A stretch of 64,000 bases of DNA from Thioclava sp. GXIMD2076 (GCF_037949795.1 NZ_CP149934.1:124001-188000), one strand, 5' to 3'. Shown: positions 16,769-25,977, numbered from the stretch's first letter. Numbers and translations are program-made. The notes: a model not told the origin generated them from the sequence alone.

Positions 16769-17689
16769 TCATCCTATGATTGAAGATTGACCATCGCGGG
16801 CCAGCGGCCGGAAGCTGACCTGTGACAGAAGCCAGTCGCGGAAGGTCTCCACCGCTTGGCTGCGGCCCTCGGGTGTCACGATATAATAGCCCTGGTCGGT
16901 CGAATGTGGAGCCTCGAGCACCACTGTCAATTCGCCCGAGGCAAGCTCGGCCTCGATCAGGTAGCGCGGCAGGAGCGCGTAGCCCAGACCGGCTTTTGCC
17001 GCCTCGATTGTCAGCGAGAACTGGTCGAACCAGTGCCCGTTCTGCGGTTTTTCGTCCGAGCCCATCGTGGCAAACCAGTCCGCCCAAAGGCTCGGTCGCT
17101 CGCTGACATGCAGCTTGGGCGCGGAGGCCAGATCGCCGACTGTGACGTGGCCGCCCTTGCGCAGCGCCCCGCCCGCGACAGGCAGAACGATCTCGCTACA
17201 CAGATAGGTGCAGACCGCCCCAGGCCAGAGCGGCTGGCCGTAATGGATGGCCAGATCGCATTGCGTGGTTGTGAAATCGAAAATGCCGCGGCGGGTCGTG
17301 ATGTCGAAACGGGTCTGCGGATGGGTTCCCAGATAGCCGTCGAGCCGCGGTAGGAGCCAGCGTTCGGCAAAGGTGGGCAGTGCATTGATGGCAAGGATCT
17401 GGTGGTCGGGAAGGCCCGCGCGCGCGTGGCGCATGGTGGTCTCCGCCATGGCCAGAAGCCGCTCCACATCATGGAGGAAACGGCGTCCCTCTTGTGTGGT
17501 CACCACCCGTCCGGGCACCCGCTCGAAGAGCCCGAACCCGATCTGCGCCTCCAGCTCGCGGATCTGCCGGCTGACCGCGCTCTGGGTCAGGGCAAGCTCC
17601 TCGGCGGCACGGGTGAAATTGCCGTGGCGGGCGGCGGCCTCGAAGGTCTGAAGCATCTTCATATCCGGCAGGTTGCGGCGCTCGATCAT
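16769..17689 (-). CDS. LysR-family regulator (GcvA-like)
   Basis: 306-aa LysR regulator. Seen: N-terminal winged HTH LQTFEAAARHGNFTRAAEEL and ALTQSAVSRQIRELEAQIGF, then a long effector domain with PRLDGYLGTHPQTRFDITT and a GLGYALLPRYLIEAELASG C-terminal segment typical of the GcvA-like branch. It is divergent from the aldehyde dehydrogenase gene at 17865, which it probably controls; the 170 bp between them would hold both promoters. Effector unknown. Confidence 0.88.
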   Translation of the reverse strand: MIERRNLPDMKMLQTFEAAARHGNFTRAAEELALTQSAVSRQIRELEAQIGFGLFERVPGRVVTTQEGRRFLHDVERLLAMAETTMRHARAGLPDHQILAINALPTFAERWLLPRLDGYLGTHPQTRFDITTRRGIFDFTTTQCDLAIHYGQPLWPGAVCTYLCSEIVLPVAGGALRKGGHVTVGDLASAPKLHVSERPSLWADWFATMGSDEKPQNGHWFDQFSLTIEAAKAGLGYALLPRYLIEAELASGELTVVLEAPHSTDQGYYIVTPEGRSQAVETFRDWLLSQVSFRPLARDGQSSIIG

Positions 17690-17864
17690 AGGGGATTCCT
17701 CCGGTCTCGGGCCAGATCTAGCAGCTCTGCGGGCGAAGGTCTTCCCTCAAGGCGCCATGCGCGGGCGGAATGGGGGTAGTCCGATTGTTTGCTGGGCAGG
17801 GCTGGGGCAAGCCGCTAGGGTTCTGGCAAATCGGGCTTTCGGAGCCAACGCGAAGGACATGACC

Positions 17865-19385
17865 ATGCTGAGCAAACCCCTTTCGACCATCACCCGCGAG
17901 ACCATGGAGGCCTGCGGCGCGCAGGTCGCGCTCGATGCCGCAGGAATGGATGTGATCTCGCCAGTGACGGGTGAGGTGGTGGCCACCCTGAATGCCCATA
18001 CGTTGGACGAGGCGCAGGCGATGGTGGCCGGAGCGCAGGCAGCCTTCCGCAAATGGCGCATGGTGCCCGCTCCGCGCCGTGGCGAGCTGATCCGGCTCTA
18101 CGGCGAGGAACTGCGCAAGGCCAAGGCCGATCTCGGGCGCATGGTCTCGATCGAGGCGGGCAAATCGCCTTCCGAAGGCTTGGGCGAAGTGCGGGAGATG
18201 ATCGATATCTGCGATTTCGCCGTGGGTCTCTCGCGCCAGCTTTACGGTCTGACCATCGCCACCGAACGTCCCGGCCACCGGATGATGGAGACATGGCATC
18301 CGCTGGGCGTGGTGGGTGTGATTACCGCTTTCAACTTCCCCTGTGCGCCGTGGTGCTGGAACACCGCGCTGGCGATTGTCTGCGGCGATCCCGTCATCTG
18401 GAAACCCTCCGAGAAGACGCCGCTGACGGCCCTTGCCTGTCAGGCCGTATTCGAGCGTGCATTGGCCCGCTTCGGCGCCGATGCGCCCGAGGGGCTGTCG
18501 CAGGTGCTGGTGGGCGGACCGGAACTGGGCGAGGTGATCGTGGATCACGAGAAGGTCGCGCTGATCTCGGCCACCGGATCGACCCGCATGGGGCGGATCG
18601 TGGGGCCGAAAGTGGCGGCGCGCTTTGGCAAATGTATCCTCGAACTTGGCGGGAATAACGCGGGCATCGTCTGCCCCTCGGCGGATCTGGACATGGCGCT
18701 GCGCGCGATTGCTTTTGGTGCGATGGGCACGGCAGGCCAGCGCTGCACCACGATGCGCCGTCTTTTCGTGCATGAGAGCATCTATGACCAGCTCGTGCCC
18801 GCGCTTAAAAAGGCCTATGCCTCGGTCACCGTGGGTAACCCGCTGGAGACGGCCGCCCTTGTCGGGCCGCTGATCGACAAGGCCGCCTATGACGGTATGG
18901 TTGCCGCTCTGGAGGAAGCCCGCCAGATGGGCGGCGTGGTACATGGCGGCGCGCGTGAACAGGTGGGGCCGGATGCGGCCTATTATGTGAAACCCGCGCT
19001 GGTCGAGATGCCCGAGCAGGCGGGTCCGGTCAAACGCGAGACCTTCGCGCCGATCCTCTATGTCATGAAATACAGCGATTTCGACGAGGTGCTCGAGACG
19101 CATAACGATGTGGGGGGCGGGCTGTCCTCGTCGATCTTCACCACCGATCTGCGCGAGATGGAGATGTTCCTCTCGGCACGGGGCTCGGATTGTGGCATCG
19201 CCAATGTGAATATCGGCACCTCGGGGGCCGAAATCGGGGGCGCTTTCGGGGGCGAGAAGGAAACCGGCGGCGGGCGCGAGAGCGGCTCGGATGCGTGGCG
19301 CGCCTATATGCGCCGCGCGACCAATACGATCAACTACTCCAAGGAGCTGCCTCTGGCGCAGGGCGTCGTCTTCGATATCGACTGA
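17865..19385 (+). CDS. ALDH7-type aldehyde dehydrogenase (aminoadipate semialdehyde type)
   Basis: 506-aa aldehyde dehydrogenase resembling AmaB/antiquitin, which oxidises L-2-aminoadipate 6-semialdehyde in lysine catabolism. Seen: GVVGVITAFNFPCAPWCWN, catalytic Glu260 in LELGGN, catalytic Cys294 in GTAGQRCTTMRRL, and the ALDH7-like end GAEIGGAFGGEKETGGGRESGSDAW. The ATG at 17865 is preferred over the one at 17859 because AAGGA lies seven bases before it. Divergent LysR and convergent Lrp genes flank it, both plausible for amino-acid control. The lysine role is inference from the subfamily; no lysine aminotransferase or dehydrogenase is adjacent unless the class V enzyme at 19976 takes part. 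Confidence 0.85.
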   Translation: MLSKPLSTITRETMEACGAQVALDAAGMDVISPVTGEVVATLNAHTLDEAQAMVAGAQAAFRKWRMVPAPRRGELIRLYGEELRKAKADLGRMVSIEAGKSPSEGLGEVREMIDICDFAVGLSRQLYGLTIATERPGHRMMETWHPLGVVGVITAFNFPCAPWCWNTALAIVCGDPVIWKPSEKTPLTALACQAVFERALARFGADAPEGLSQVLVGGPELGEVIVDHEKVALISATGSTRMGRIVGPKVAARFGKCILELGGNNAGIVCPSADLDMALRAIAFGAMGTAGQRCTTMRRLFVHESIYDQLVPALKKAYASVTVGNPLETAALVGPLIDKAAYDGMVAALEEARQMGGVVHGGAREQVGPDAAYYVKPALVEMPEQAGPVKRETFAPILYVMKYSDFDEVLETHNDVGGGLSSSIFTTDLREMEMFLSARGSDCGIANVNIGTSGAEIGGAFGGEKETGGGRESGSDAWRAYMRRATNTINYSKELPLAQGVVFDID

Positions 19386-19400
19386 TTTTTTCCCGACATA

Positions 19401-19428
19401 ACGGGCCCTTACAGCGGTAGGGGCCCGT
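19401..19428. terminator. hairpin between convergent ALDH and Lrp genes
   Basis: ACGGGCCCTTAC / GTAGGGGCCCGT, a 12-pair stem with one T-G wobble and a 4-base AGCG loop. It overlaps the last codons of the Lrp gene and follows the ALDH stop by 15 bases. No T-run on either side, so termination efficiency is uncertain. Confidence 0.55.
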
Positions 19429-19870
19429 CATCTATGATTGCCTCCATCGAGAAATAGGAGGTGACGGTATCGAGCTCGATTTTCTCGGTGATGCGCTGGT
19501 AGACGGCGTCGAACGCGCGGATATCCTCGCTCACGATCTTCAGCATATAGTCGTAATCGCCGCTAATGCGGTAGAAGCCCACGACCTCGGGGATGGTGTG
19601 CAGATGCTGGCGGAAGCGTTTGAGCCAGTCCCCCGAATGGTGCCGTGTGCGGATCATCGAGAATGTCACCAGCCCCATGCCCACCGCCGCGCGGTCGATG
19701 CGGGCCGTGTATCCGGTGATGACCTCGGCCTCTTCCAGCAGCTTCAGCCGCCGCCAGAGCGCGTTTTGCGACAGACCGACCTCATCGGCCAGCTCGCGCT
19801 GCGAACGGTTCGAGTTACGCTGGAGCGCGGCAAGGATGCGACGGTCGATATGATCGAGATTCTTTTCCAT
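19409..19870 (-). CDS. Lrp/AsnC-family regulator
   Basis: 153-aa feast/famine regulator. Seen: N-terminal HTH LDHIDRRILAALQRNSN and ELADEVGLSQNALWRRLKLL, and a C-terminal RAM ligand-binding domain with PEVVGFYRISGDYDYMLKIV. These proteins sense an amino acid and control its transport or catabolism. It is divergent from the class V PLP enzyme at 19976, its likely target, and convergent with the ALDH gene. The region 19871-19975 is AT-rich and would hold the operator, but I cannot define a site. Confidence 0.9.
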   Translation of the reverse strand: MEKNLDHIDRRILAALQRNSNRSQRELADEVGLSQNALWRRLKLLEEAEVITGYTARIDRAAVGMGLVTFSMIRTRHHSGDWLKRFRQHLHTIPEVVGFYRISGDYDYMLKIVSEDIRAFDAVYQRITEKIELDTVTSYFSMEAIIDDGPLPL

Positions 19871-19975
19871 TTTTCGATCATATGACCCAAACTATATACT
19901 GCCAAGCAATCAATTTGGTGAAAATCCGCGAAAGTCGCGGCGTAGGGTTAGGGAAATCAACAACGGATCCTCCCC

Positions 19976-21421
19976 ATGACTGCTCTTACCGCGCTCCAGC
20001 GTTTCCAGGCCTCACTCGACCGTCCCGATATCATCGAATGGCTCCGTGAGGGGCTGATCGGGCGGGGCATGGCGTTCGAGACCGCCTTTGGCACGCAATC
20101 GATGCTCTATGCCGATCATATCGCGTCCGGTCGCGCGTTGCGTCAGGTGGAGGCGTTCGTGATGACCGAGATCCTGCCGATCTATTCCAACTCCCATACC
20201 GAGGCCTCGCATTGCGGTCGCGTGATCACACGGATGCGGGCCGAGGCGCGCGAGATCATCGCGCAAACCTGTGGCTGTGGCCCCGATTGTCATGTGCTCT
20301 TTGCCGGATCGGGGGCTACGGGGGCAATCACCCGTGTGATCGGGCTGTTGGATATCCCTGCACGGCGCGCGGCAGGCGAGAAAGTGACGGTGCTGATCGG
20401 GCCTTACGAGCATCACTCGAATATCCTGCCCTGGCGCGAAAGCGGGGCGGAGGTGATCGAGATCGGGGAGGCCGTCTGTGGCGGGGTCGATATGGACGAT
20501 CTGGAGGCGCGTCTTGTGGCGGCCAAAGGGACCGATCTGATCGTTGGCAGTTTCTCGGCGGCGTCGAATGTGACAGGCCAGCTCACCGATGTGACGGCGG
20601 TGACCAAACTCCTCAAGGCGCATGGTGCGCTGTCGATCTGGGATTATGCCTGTGGTGCGCCGCATCTGGCGATGCGGATGGATCTGGAAGGCGCGCCGAT
20701 CGATGCGATCATCTTCTCGCCGCATAAATTCGCCGGCGGTCCGGGCGGCACCGGCGTCGCGCTGATCCGCGACACCATCGTGGCACGTCAGGTGCCTGCC
20801 GCGCCGGGGGGTGGCACGGTATCTTTCGTTTCGCCCTGGACGCAGGTCTATTCGGGGCGCGTCGAGGCGCGTGAGGAAGCGGGCACGCCCAATGTGATCG
20901 GCGATATCCGCGCGGCCCTCGCGCTGATGGTGAAAACGGCCATCGGCACCGAGCGGCTGCATGACCGCGAGGTGGTCCTGCGCGCCCGTGCACTGGAGGC
21001 ATGGCGCGACCTGAAGGGACTTAAAATCCTTGGCAAACCGGAGGCGGCTGCGCTGCCGATCTTCTCTTTCCAGATGTTCGATGAGGCTGGCAAGCAGATC
21101 CACCCGCAGCTGATCACGCGGATGCTGTCGGACCGGTTCGGCATTCAGGCGCGGGGCGGCTGTGCCTGCGCGGGCCCCTATGCGCACCGTCTGCTGGAGA
21201 TTGATCGTGCGGCCTCCGAGGCGCTGCTGGCACGGCTGCAGGCGGGCGAGGAACTGGCCAAGCCCGGCTGGACGCGGCTCGATCTGAGCTGGTGCCATGA
21301 CGAGGAGGATCTGACCCGCATCATCGATGCGGTGACGCAGCTGTCAAAGGACGCGGCTTCGATGGTCGCGCGATATAGCGCCGATCCGGCGACCGCTAGG
21401 TTCGTGCCGCTCGAGGGGTGA
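19976..21421 (+). CDS. class V PLP-dependent aminotransferase/desulfurase-like enzyme
   Basis: 481-aa fold-type I PLP enzyme of the cysteine desulfurase / NifS-like branch. Seen: HVLFAGSGATGAITRVI (cofactor phosphate-binding region), GPYEHHSNILPWRE, SIWDYACGAPH (the Asp contacting the pyridine N), and the Schiff-base Lys in IIFSPHKFAGGPGGTG. A later RGGCACAGPYAHRLL loop sits where desulfurases carry their catalytic Cys. Whether it removes sulfur from a thiol amino acid, transaminates or epimerises is not decidable. It is a single gene bounded by a strong terminator, divergent from an Lrp regulator. Confidence 0.82.
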   Translation: MTALTALQRFQASLDRPDIIEWLREGLIGRGMAFETAFGTQSMLYADHIASGRALRQVEAFVMTEILPIYSNSHTEASHCGRVITRMRAEAREIIAQTCGCGPDCHVLFAGSGATGAITRVIGLLDIPARRAAGEKVTVLIGPYEHHSNILPWRESGAEVIEIGEAVCGGVDMDDLEARLVAAKGTDLIVGSFSAASNVTGQLTDVTAVTKLLKAHGALSIWDYACGAPHLAMRMDLEGAPIDAIIFSPHKFAGGPGGTGVALIRDTIVARQVPAAPGGGTVSFVSPWTQVYSGRVEAREEAGTPNVIGDIRAALALMVKTAIGTERLHDREVVLRARALEAWRDLKGLKILGKPEAAALPIFSFQMFDEAGKQIHPQLITRMLSDRFGIQARGGCACAGPYAHRLLEIDRAASEALLARLQAGEELAKPGWTRLDLSWCHDEEDLTRIIDAVTQLSKDAASMVARYSADPATARFVPLEG

Positions 21422-21433
21422 GCAGAGGTGGAA

Positions 21434-21470
21434 TGACAAACGGCGGGAGATATCTCCCGCCGTTTTTGTC
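21434..21470. terminator. strong bidirectional Rho-independent terminator
   Basis: Perfect palindromic stem CGGCGGGAGA / TCTCCCGCCG (21441-21462) followed by TTTTTG and preceded by the complementary run of A, so that TGACAAA...TTTTTGTC extends the symmetry. It ends the plus-strand class V enzyme gene and the minus-strand M19 operon. Confidence 0.92.
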
Positions 21471-21478
21471 TCAGGGTC

Positions 21479-22468
21479 TCAGCCCCAGGTCTGGGCGAAC
21501 ATCCGCAGCCAGTTGGCCCCGAGGATCTTGGTGATGCGCTCTTCCGACCAGCCGCGCGATTGCATCTCGGCGGTGAGGTTCGGGAATTCGTCATTGCGGC
21601 GGATGCCCTCGGGCTTGGTGATCTTGGCCGAGCCGAATTCGGTCAGTGTGCGCCCTGTGCCCTTGTCCTTGTTGGCCCAGAGAAGCCACGGGCCGGGACG
21701 GGCGCGGTTATGGTTGAAATCGGTGCCGATGGCGACATGGTCCTCGCCCACCAGATCCATCGTATATTCCATCGCGTCGATCACATCCTTGACACTTGCA
21801 TCATTGCCCGCCGCCAGACCCGGCGCAAAGAGCGAGGTGCCGATGACACCGCCCTTATCGGCGCAGGCCTTGAAGACCTCGTCGGGCTTGTTGCGCGGCA
21901 CATCACGCAGGCCGCGCGGCAGGCAATGGGTCACCGCGACCGGCTTTTTGGAATAGGCGATGGTATCAAGCGACGTCTGGATGCCCACATGGCTGAGATC
22001 GATCATGATCCCTGCCTCGTTCATCGCATCCACCGCCTCGCGGCCAAAGCCGGTCAGCCCGCTGTCTTTCTCTTCCAGATAGCCCGCGCCGAAAAAGTTC
22101 TGCGTGTTATAGGTCAGCTGCATGATATTGACGCCGAGATCTTTGAAGATCCCGAAATAGTCCAGCCTGTCTTCCACCGGAGAGGTGTTCTGCCAGCCAA
22201 AGATGATGCCGACCTTGCCTTCGGCCTTGGCACGTTCGATATCGGCCAGTGTCTTGATGGGCATGGCGATATCGGCATTCTCTGCCAGTTTCTGCTTCCA
22301 CATGATGATATAGTCCATGCCGCCGCGGAAATCTTCCCACAAAACGGAAGAGGCCGAGATTGCGGTCACGCCCCCCTTTTGCGCCTCGAGCAGGATCTCG
22401 CGGTTGAAATCGGAGCATTGCAGGGCGTCGATGACGATGGAACGGGAATGGAGGGACGTATCGGTCAC
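21479..22468 (-). CDS. M19 (membrane/renal dipeptidase-like) amidohydrolase homologue
   Basis: 329-aa homologue of zinc dipeptidases. Seen: retained metal or substrate histidines in MIDLSHVG and VAVTHCLP, the Asp in AIGTDFNH, and the family's C-terminal ILGANWLRMF. Missing: the N-terminal HxD zinc pair of the DGHND motif (here IDALQCSD, residues 13-20) and the bridging Glu of the VEGGH motif (here IFGWQN, residues 89-94). It therefore belongs to a divergent branch with at most one metal site. No signal peptide, so cytoplasmic. It shares a transcription unit with the flavin monooxygenase and LysR genes upstream. Substrate unknown; classic dipeptidase activity is doubtful. Confidence 0.82.
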   Translation of the reverse strand: MTDTSLHSRSIVIDALQCSDFNREILLEAQKGGVTAISASSVLWEDFRGGMDYIIMWKQKLAENADIAMPIKTLADIERAKAEGKVGIIFGWQNTSPVEDRLDYFGIFKDLGVNIMQLTYNTQNFFGAGYLEEKDSGLTGFGREAVDAMNEAGIMIDLSHVGIQTSLDTIAYSKKPVAVTHCLPRGLRDVPRNKPDEVFKACADKGGVIGTSLFAPGLAAGNDASVKDVIDAMEYTMDLVGEDHVAIGTDFNHNRARPGPWLLWANKDKGTGRTLTEFGSAKITKPEGIRRNDEFPNLTAEMQSRGWSEERITKILGANWLRMFAQTWG

Positions 22469-22480
22469 TTGGGTATCCTC

Positions 22481-23896
22481 TCAGGCAGTCGGTGTAAGAT
22501 CGGCGGGCAGCCATTCTTCGCCCGTCATGTCGGGCGTGTCGTAATCGCGGAAACGGTCGAGATGGATCTGGGCATCCTCGGCAAAGAGCGATTGCACGAG
22601 CCCCGAGGCCAGACGCCGCGCGCCCTCGGAGGCCGAGGGCACGCCCGAGGTGACCTTGCCGTGGCTGGGCACCGCCGGATAGGCAAAGCAGGTCAGGCGC
22701 TTGAGCGAGGGGCAGCTGCCCCCAGCCTTCTCGATAAAGGAGAAATCACGCGCCAGATAGGGATGCGAGGCAAGGCCCTGATTGGTAGCGGCGCGCTCGG
22801 GCCCCACCACATCGCCCCATGTCCTATACCGGCCGGCGAAGGCCGCCAGCTCGGGACGGGCGTCGAGATCGATGGTGAAGCCTGTGGCAAAGATCGCGAC
22901 ATCCGCCTCGATCGCACCATTGGGGGTGGTGACACGGATGCCCTCTGCGGTCTCCTCCACAGCCAGCACGGCCGCGCCCACATGCAGATGCGCGTTCGGA
23001 TGGCGCGCGACCCGCTCGACCGAATGTTTGGGCGGCGGCACAGGGAAGCGGTCTCCCTCGTCCATGATCTGCCATTTCACATCATCGGGCAGGCCGACAT
23101 AGCCTGCGGTCATGCCACGCGATCCGGTGCCGGTAAATTTGTCGATCACCGGAATGGCGGGGCGGCGGACCAGAAGGTCCATCCTTGCACAGCCTTCCTC
23201 GAGAGCGGTTGCGGCATTATCCATGGCCGAGGCACCAGCGCCGACCACGATCACCCGCTTGCCCTTCAGGCTCCTGGTGTCGAACACATCCGCAGAGTGA
23301 TAGACCTTGCCGTTGGGGAGCCCCTGCGCGACGGCAGGCAGACGGGGCGCGCCAAGCGCATCGAGCCCTGTTGCCAGCACCACGCGGCGTGCCATGAATG
23401 TGCCCTGCGAGGTGGTCAGACGGAACAGATCGCCCTCGGGGGTGATCGCCGTGACATCGCAGTCATTGAGCACATCCGCGCCGGTCATCTTGCGATACCA
23501 GATCAGGTAATCCATCCACATCCCGCGCGGGGCAAGATGCATGGCCTCCCACGCGTCGAAGCCCCATTGTGCCTCGAACCACGCGCGAAATGTCAGCGCC
23601 GGAATGCCCATCGCGGGGCCTGCAGCCTCCTTGACGGTGCGCAGGGTTTCCATGCGGGCATAGGTTATCCACGGCCCTTCGAGATGTGCGGGCGCGCGGT
23701 CGAACAGGCGCACATTGGAAATACCCTCCATCGAGAGCGCCAGATTGGCCACCAGCCCGCAAAGCCCCGCCCCGATAATCGCCACATCCAGAACGCCATC
23801 CGTCCGCGGCATCCATGCCCTGGGCGGAAGGTTCAGCAGCGTCTTCTGGCGGGCAAGATCGGCTTCGAGGGCAGGCAGCCCGATGGGGGAGGTCAT
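22481..23896 (-). CDS. flavin-containing monooxygenase-like protein
   Basis: 471-aa flavoprotein. Seen: FAD motif GAGLCG near residues 42-47 after a 35-residue N-terminal arm, LPNGKVYHSADVF resembling the monooxygenase fingerprint (G, H and final aromatic kept, first Phe replaced), NADPH motif GAGASA, and IFATGFTIDLDARPE. Such enzymes oxygenate N or S atoms or ketones of small molecules. It starts inside the end of the LysR gene (4-bp overlap) and is followed 12 bp later by the M19 gene. It probably acts with M19 on the substrate of the divergent TRAP transporter (inference from layout). Confidence 0.8.
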   Translation of the reverse strand: MTSPIGLPALEADLARQKTLLNLPPRAWMPRTDGVLDVAIIGAGLCGLVANLALSMEGISNVRLFDRAPAHLEGPWITYARMETLRTVKEAAGPAMGIPALTFRAWFEAQWGFDAWEAMHLAPRGMWMDYLIWYRKMTGADVLNDCDVTAITPEGDLFRLTTSQGTFMARRVVLATGLDALGAPRLPAVAQGLPNGKVYHSADVFDTRSLKGKRVIVVGAGASAMDNAATALEEGCARMDLLVRRPAIPVIDKFTGTGSRGMTAGYVGLPDDVKWQIMDEGDRFPVPPPKHSVERVARHPNAHLHVGAAVLAVEETAEGIRVTTPNGAIEADVAIFATGFTIDLDARPELAAFAGRYRTWGDVVGPERAATNQGLASHPYLARDFSFIEKAGGSCPSLKRLTCFAYPAVPSHGKVTSGVPSASEGARRLASGLVQSLFAEDAQIHLDRFRDYDTPDMTGEEWLPADLTPTA

Positions 23897-24873
23897 GGCA
23901 ACATCCTAGAGGTCTGGGCGATGGCGTCGTTTTCGGAAGGGTTGGGAAAGCGGCAATCGGGGATGAGATCGGCGCATACCTGCCGGAACATCTCGGCAAA
24001 GCGCGTCTGGGCGGGGGTGGTCACGCGATGGCTGTCGCTGAACAGGCCCCAGAGATAGGGAATCGGTGTGTCGAGCGGCAGGATCGTCGTGCCCTTGACC
24101 GGAATGCCGTAGGCGGTGACCGGATCGATGATGGCCACGCCCAGTTCGGCCCGCGCGGCCATGATCGCATTGAGCGAGGAATTGGAGGTGATCGAGCCCG
24201 AGGGGCGGATGCGGGCAGCCTGCATCGCGGCGTCGATATGGGGGCGTAGCCGGTAGCGGTTTCCGGCGGATATCAACCGCTTGCCTGCAAGATCGCGTAG
24301 CGGGAACCGGCCATCGGGATAGGCGCGGGCTGCCCTGTCGGACAGGGCCACCACAAGCGTGCTCTCGCACAGCACATGGGCCACGAGGCCCGTGGCATCG
24401 AGCGGAAAGCCCGCGATGCCCAGATCGGCGGTGCGGTTGCGAAGCGCCTCGACCACATGATCGGCAGTCATGGTCTGCAGATCGACATCCTGCGGCAGGT
24501 CTTCGGCCAGAAGCTGCAGCGCAGGCGCCACCAGACCGCCCGCCATCGTGGGCGTGGCGGCAATGTCCAGAGCTTCCTGCCGTTCGCTGCGGATCGCTTC
24601 GGCGCGGTCGCGGATCAGTTTGAGGCCGCCCAGCACGCGGCGGGCTTCTTCGTGAAATTTCAGTCCTTTATCGGTAGGCGTGATCCGCGGGCCATTACGG
24701 TGGAACAGATCGAACCCGACCTCGGCCTCGAGCTCTTTTACCAGACGGGTCACCGTCGGTTGCGCGATATTCAGCTGCTTTGCGGCGGCCGTCATCGAGC
24801 CGCAGGACATGGCCGCCTCGAAGGCCTCGAGGGCCCGAACATCCATCATTTTATCAATCGCGCTTGACATCAT
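23893..24873 (-). CDS. LysR-family regulator
   Basis: 326-aa LysR regulator. Seen: HTH ALEAFEAAMSCGSMTAAAKQ with AQPTVTRLVKELEAEVGFDL, and an effector domain containing GIAGFPLDATGLVAHVLCES and ELGVAIIDPVTAYG. It heads the minus-strand unit with the monooxygenase and M19 genes and is divergent from the TRAP operon at 24982. That makes it the likely controller of both. Several Met codons lie at the N-terminus; the start at 24873 or 24870 follows AGGG. Confidence 0.88.
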   Translation of the reverse strand: MMSSAIDKMMDVRALEAFEAAMSCGSMTAAAKQLNIAQPTVTRLVKELEAEVGFDLFHRNGPRITPTDKGLKFHEEARRVLGGLKLIRDRAEAIRSERQEALDIAATPTMAGGLVAPALQLLAEDLPQDVDLQTMTADHVVEALRNRTADLGIAGFPLDATGLVAHVLCESTLVVALSDRAARAYPDGRFPLRDLAGKRLISAGNRYRLRPHIDAAMQAARIRPSGSITSNSSLNAIMAARAELGVAIIDPVTAYGIPVKGTTILPLDTPIPYLWGLFSDSHRVTTPAQTRFAEMFRQVCADLIPDCRFPNPSENDAIAQTSRMLP

Positions 24874-24981
24874 TGCCCTACTATCATCCGAATTATATAT
24901 AGTGACAAGTCAAGAATGCTTGCAAATTATAATCAGCCGTGAGACCAGTTCATGAGCTGTCTGATCAACAGGAGTTACACG
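24874..24981. promoter_or_regulatory. LysR/TRAP divergent promoter region
   Basis: AT-rich 108 bp with inverted arms ATTATA (24892-24897) / TATAAT (24928-24933) and, between them, CAAG-AATG-CTTG (24911-24922), a small dyad of the kind LysR proteins use. On the minus strand, TTGCAA and TATATA 18 bp apart form a possible promoter for the LysR gene. Site assignment is tentative. Confidence 0.4.
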
Positions 24982-25977
24982 ATGTCGATGATGTTCCGTA
25001 TCGCTGGTGCGCTGATGGCCGCCGGTCTTGCTCTGCCCGCCCATGCCGAAACATGGCGGCTGTCGTCGATGATGACGCCGGACAGTTTCGAGGGGCAGAC
25101 CTATCAGAAATTCGCGGATCTGGTCGACGAGTATTCGAATGGTGATCTGACGATCAAGATCTATCCCAACGAGCAGATCGGCTCGATGGACTCGGTGGTC
25201 GAACAGCTTTCGGCGGGTGTGATCCAGCTGGCGCCTTCGGCTGTGGGCTTCATGTCGCGCTGGGAGCCGGGTATCAAATTCGCGGCCTCCCCCTTCCTGT
25301 TCGACGATTATGACCATTGGGCGCGCTTCATCGATGGCGATCTGTTCCAGGGCTGGCTGAACGAGGTCAAGGACGAGGCGGGCATCTCCGTGCTGGGCGA
25401 TATTCCGGCGATGCCGCGCGGGTCGTTCCGCACGCTGCTGACCACCAAGCCGGTGAAGACCGCCGATGATTTCAAGGGGCTGAAGGTCCGCCAGTATCAG
25501 AGCGATCTGATGATCGATGCCTGGACCTATCTGGGTGCCGAAGTGCGCGTATTGCCGTGGGGCGAGGTCTATGACGGCATCAATCGCGGGATCGTCGACG
25601 CGGTGACCGCACCTGCGGAATCGATTGAATCGATGCGCTTTTACGAGGTCGCGCCGAATATCATCCGCACCGATGAATATCCGCAGGCAGTGGCATTCAT
25701 GATGAGCGAGAAGGCATGGGAAAAGCTCCCCGAGGCCGATCAGCAGGCGCTTTTGCGCGCACATAAGGAAGCTGCGGCCTTCGGTCGTGACCTTCTGGCC
25801 AAACAGTCGGCCACGCTCAAGGCCGATCTCGAGGCGCATGACGGCGTGAATGTGAATTTCGAGTTCGACACCGCACCGCTGGTGGCCAAGATGAAAGATT
25901 TCTACGCCGAATATGACAAGGAGGGCAAACTGCCCGAAGGTCTTCTGGACGCGGTCGACGCCGCGCGTGACAAGTAA
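24982..25977 (+). CDS. TRAP transporter substrate-binding protein (DctP type)
   Basis: 331-aa periplasmic receptor of a TRAP transporter. Seen: Sec signal ending LPAHA, then ETWRLSSMMTPDSFEGQTYQ, the conserved TRAP Arg region KGLKVRQYQSDLMIDAW, and MSEKAWEKLPEADQQAL typical of DctP C-termini. The ATG at 24982 has CAGGAG eight bases before it; an upstream ATG at 24952 would put the signal peptide out of place. It leads the DctPQM operon. TRAP systems import organic acids and related anions with Na+; ligand unknown. Confidence 0.9.
   Translation: MSMMFRIAGALMAAGLALPAHAETWRLSSMMTPDSFEGQTYQKFADLVDEYSNGDLTIKIYPNEQIGSMDSVVEQLSAGVIQLAPSAVGFMSRWEPGIKFAASPFLFDDYDHWARFIDGDLFQGWLNEVKDEAGISVLGDIPAMPRGSFRTLLTTKPVKTADDFKGLKVRQYQSDLMIDAWTYLGAEVRVLPWGEVYDGINRGIVDAVTAPAESIESMRFYEVAPNIIRTDEYPQAVAFMMSEKAWEKLPEADQQALLRAHKEAAAFGRDLLAKQSATLKADLEAHDGVNVNFEFDTAPLVAKMKDFYAEYDKEGKLPEGLLDAVDAARDK

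Noticed and set aside
21560..24058. 832-codon plus-strand open frame
   Set aside because: Antisense to the M19 and monooxygenase genes, which carry family motifs; no motif in the long frame.
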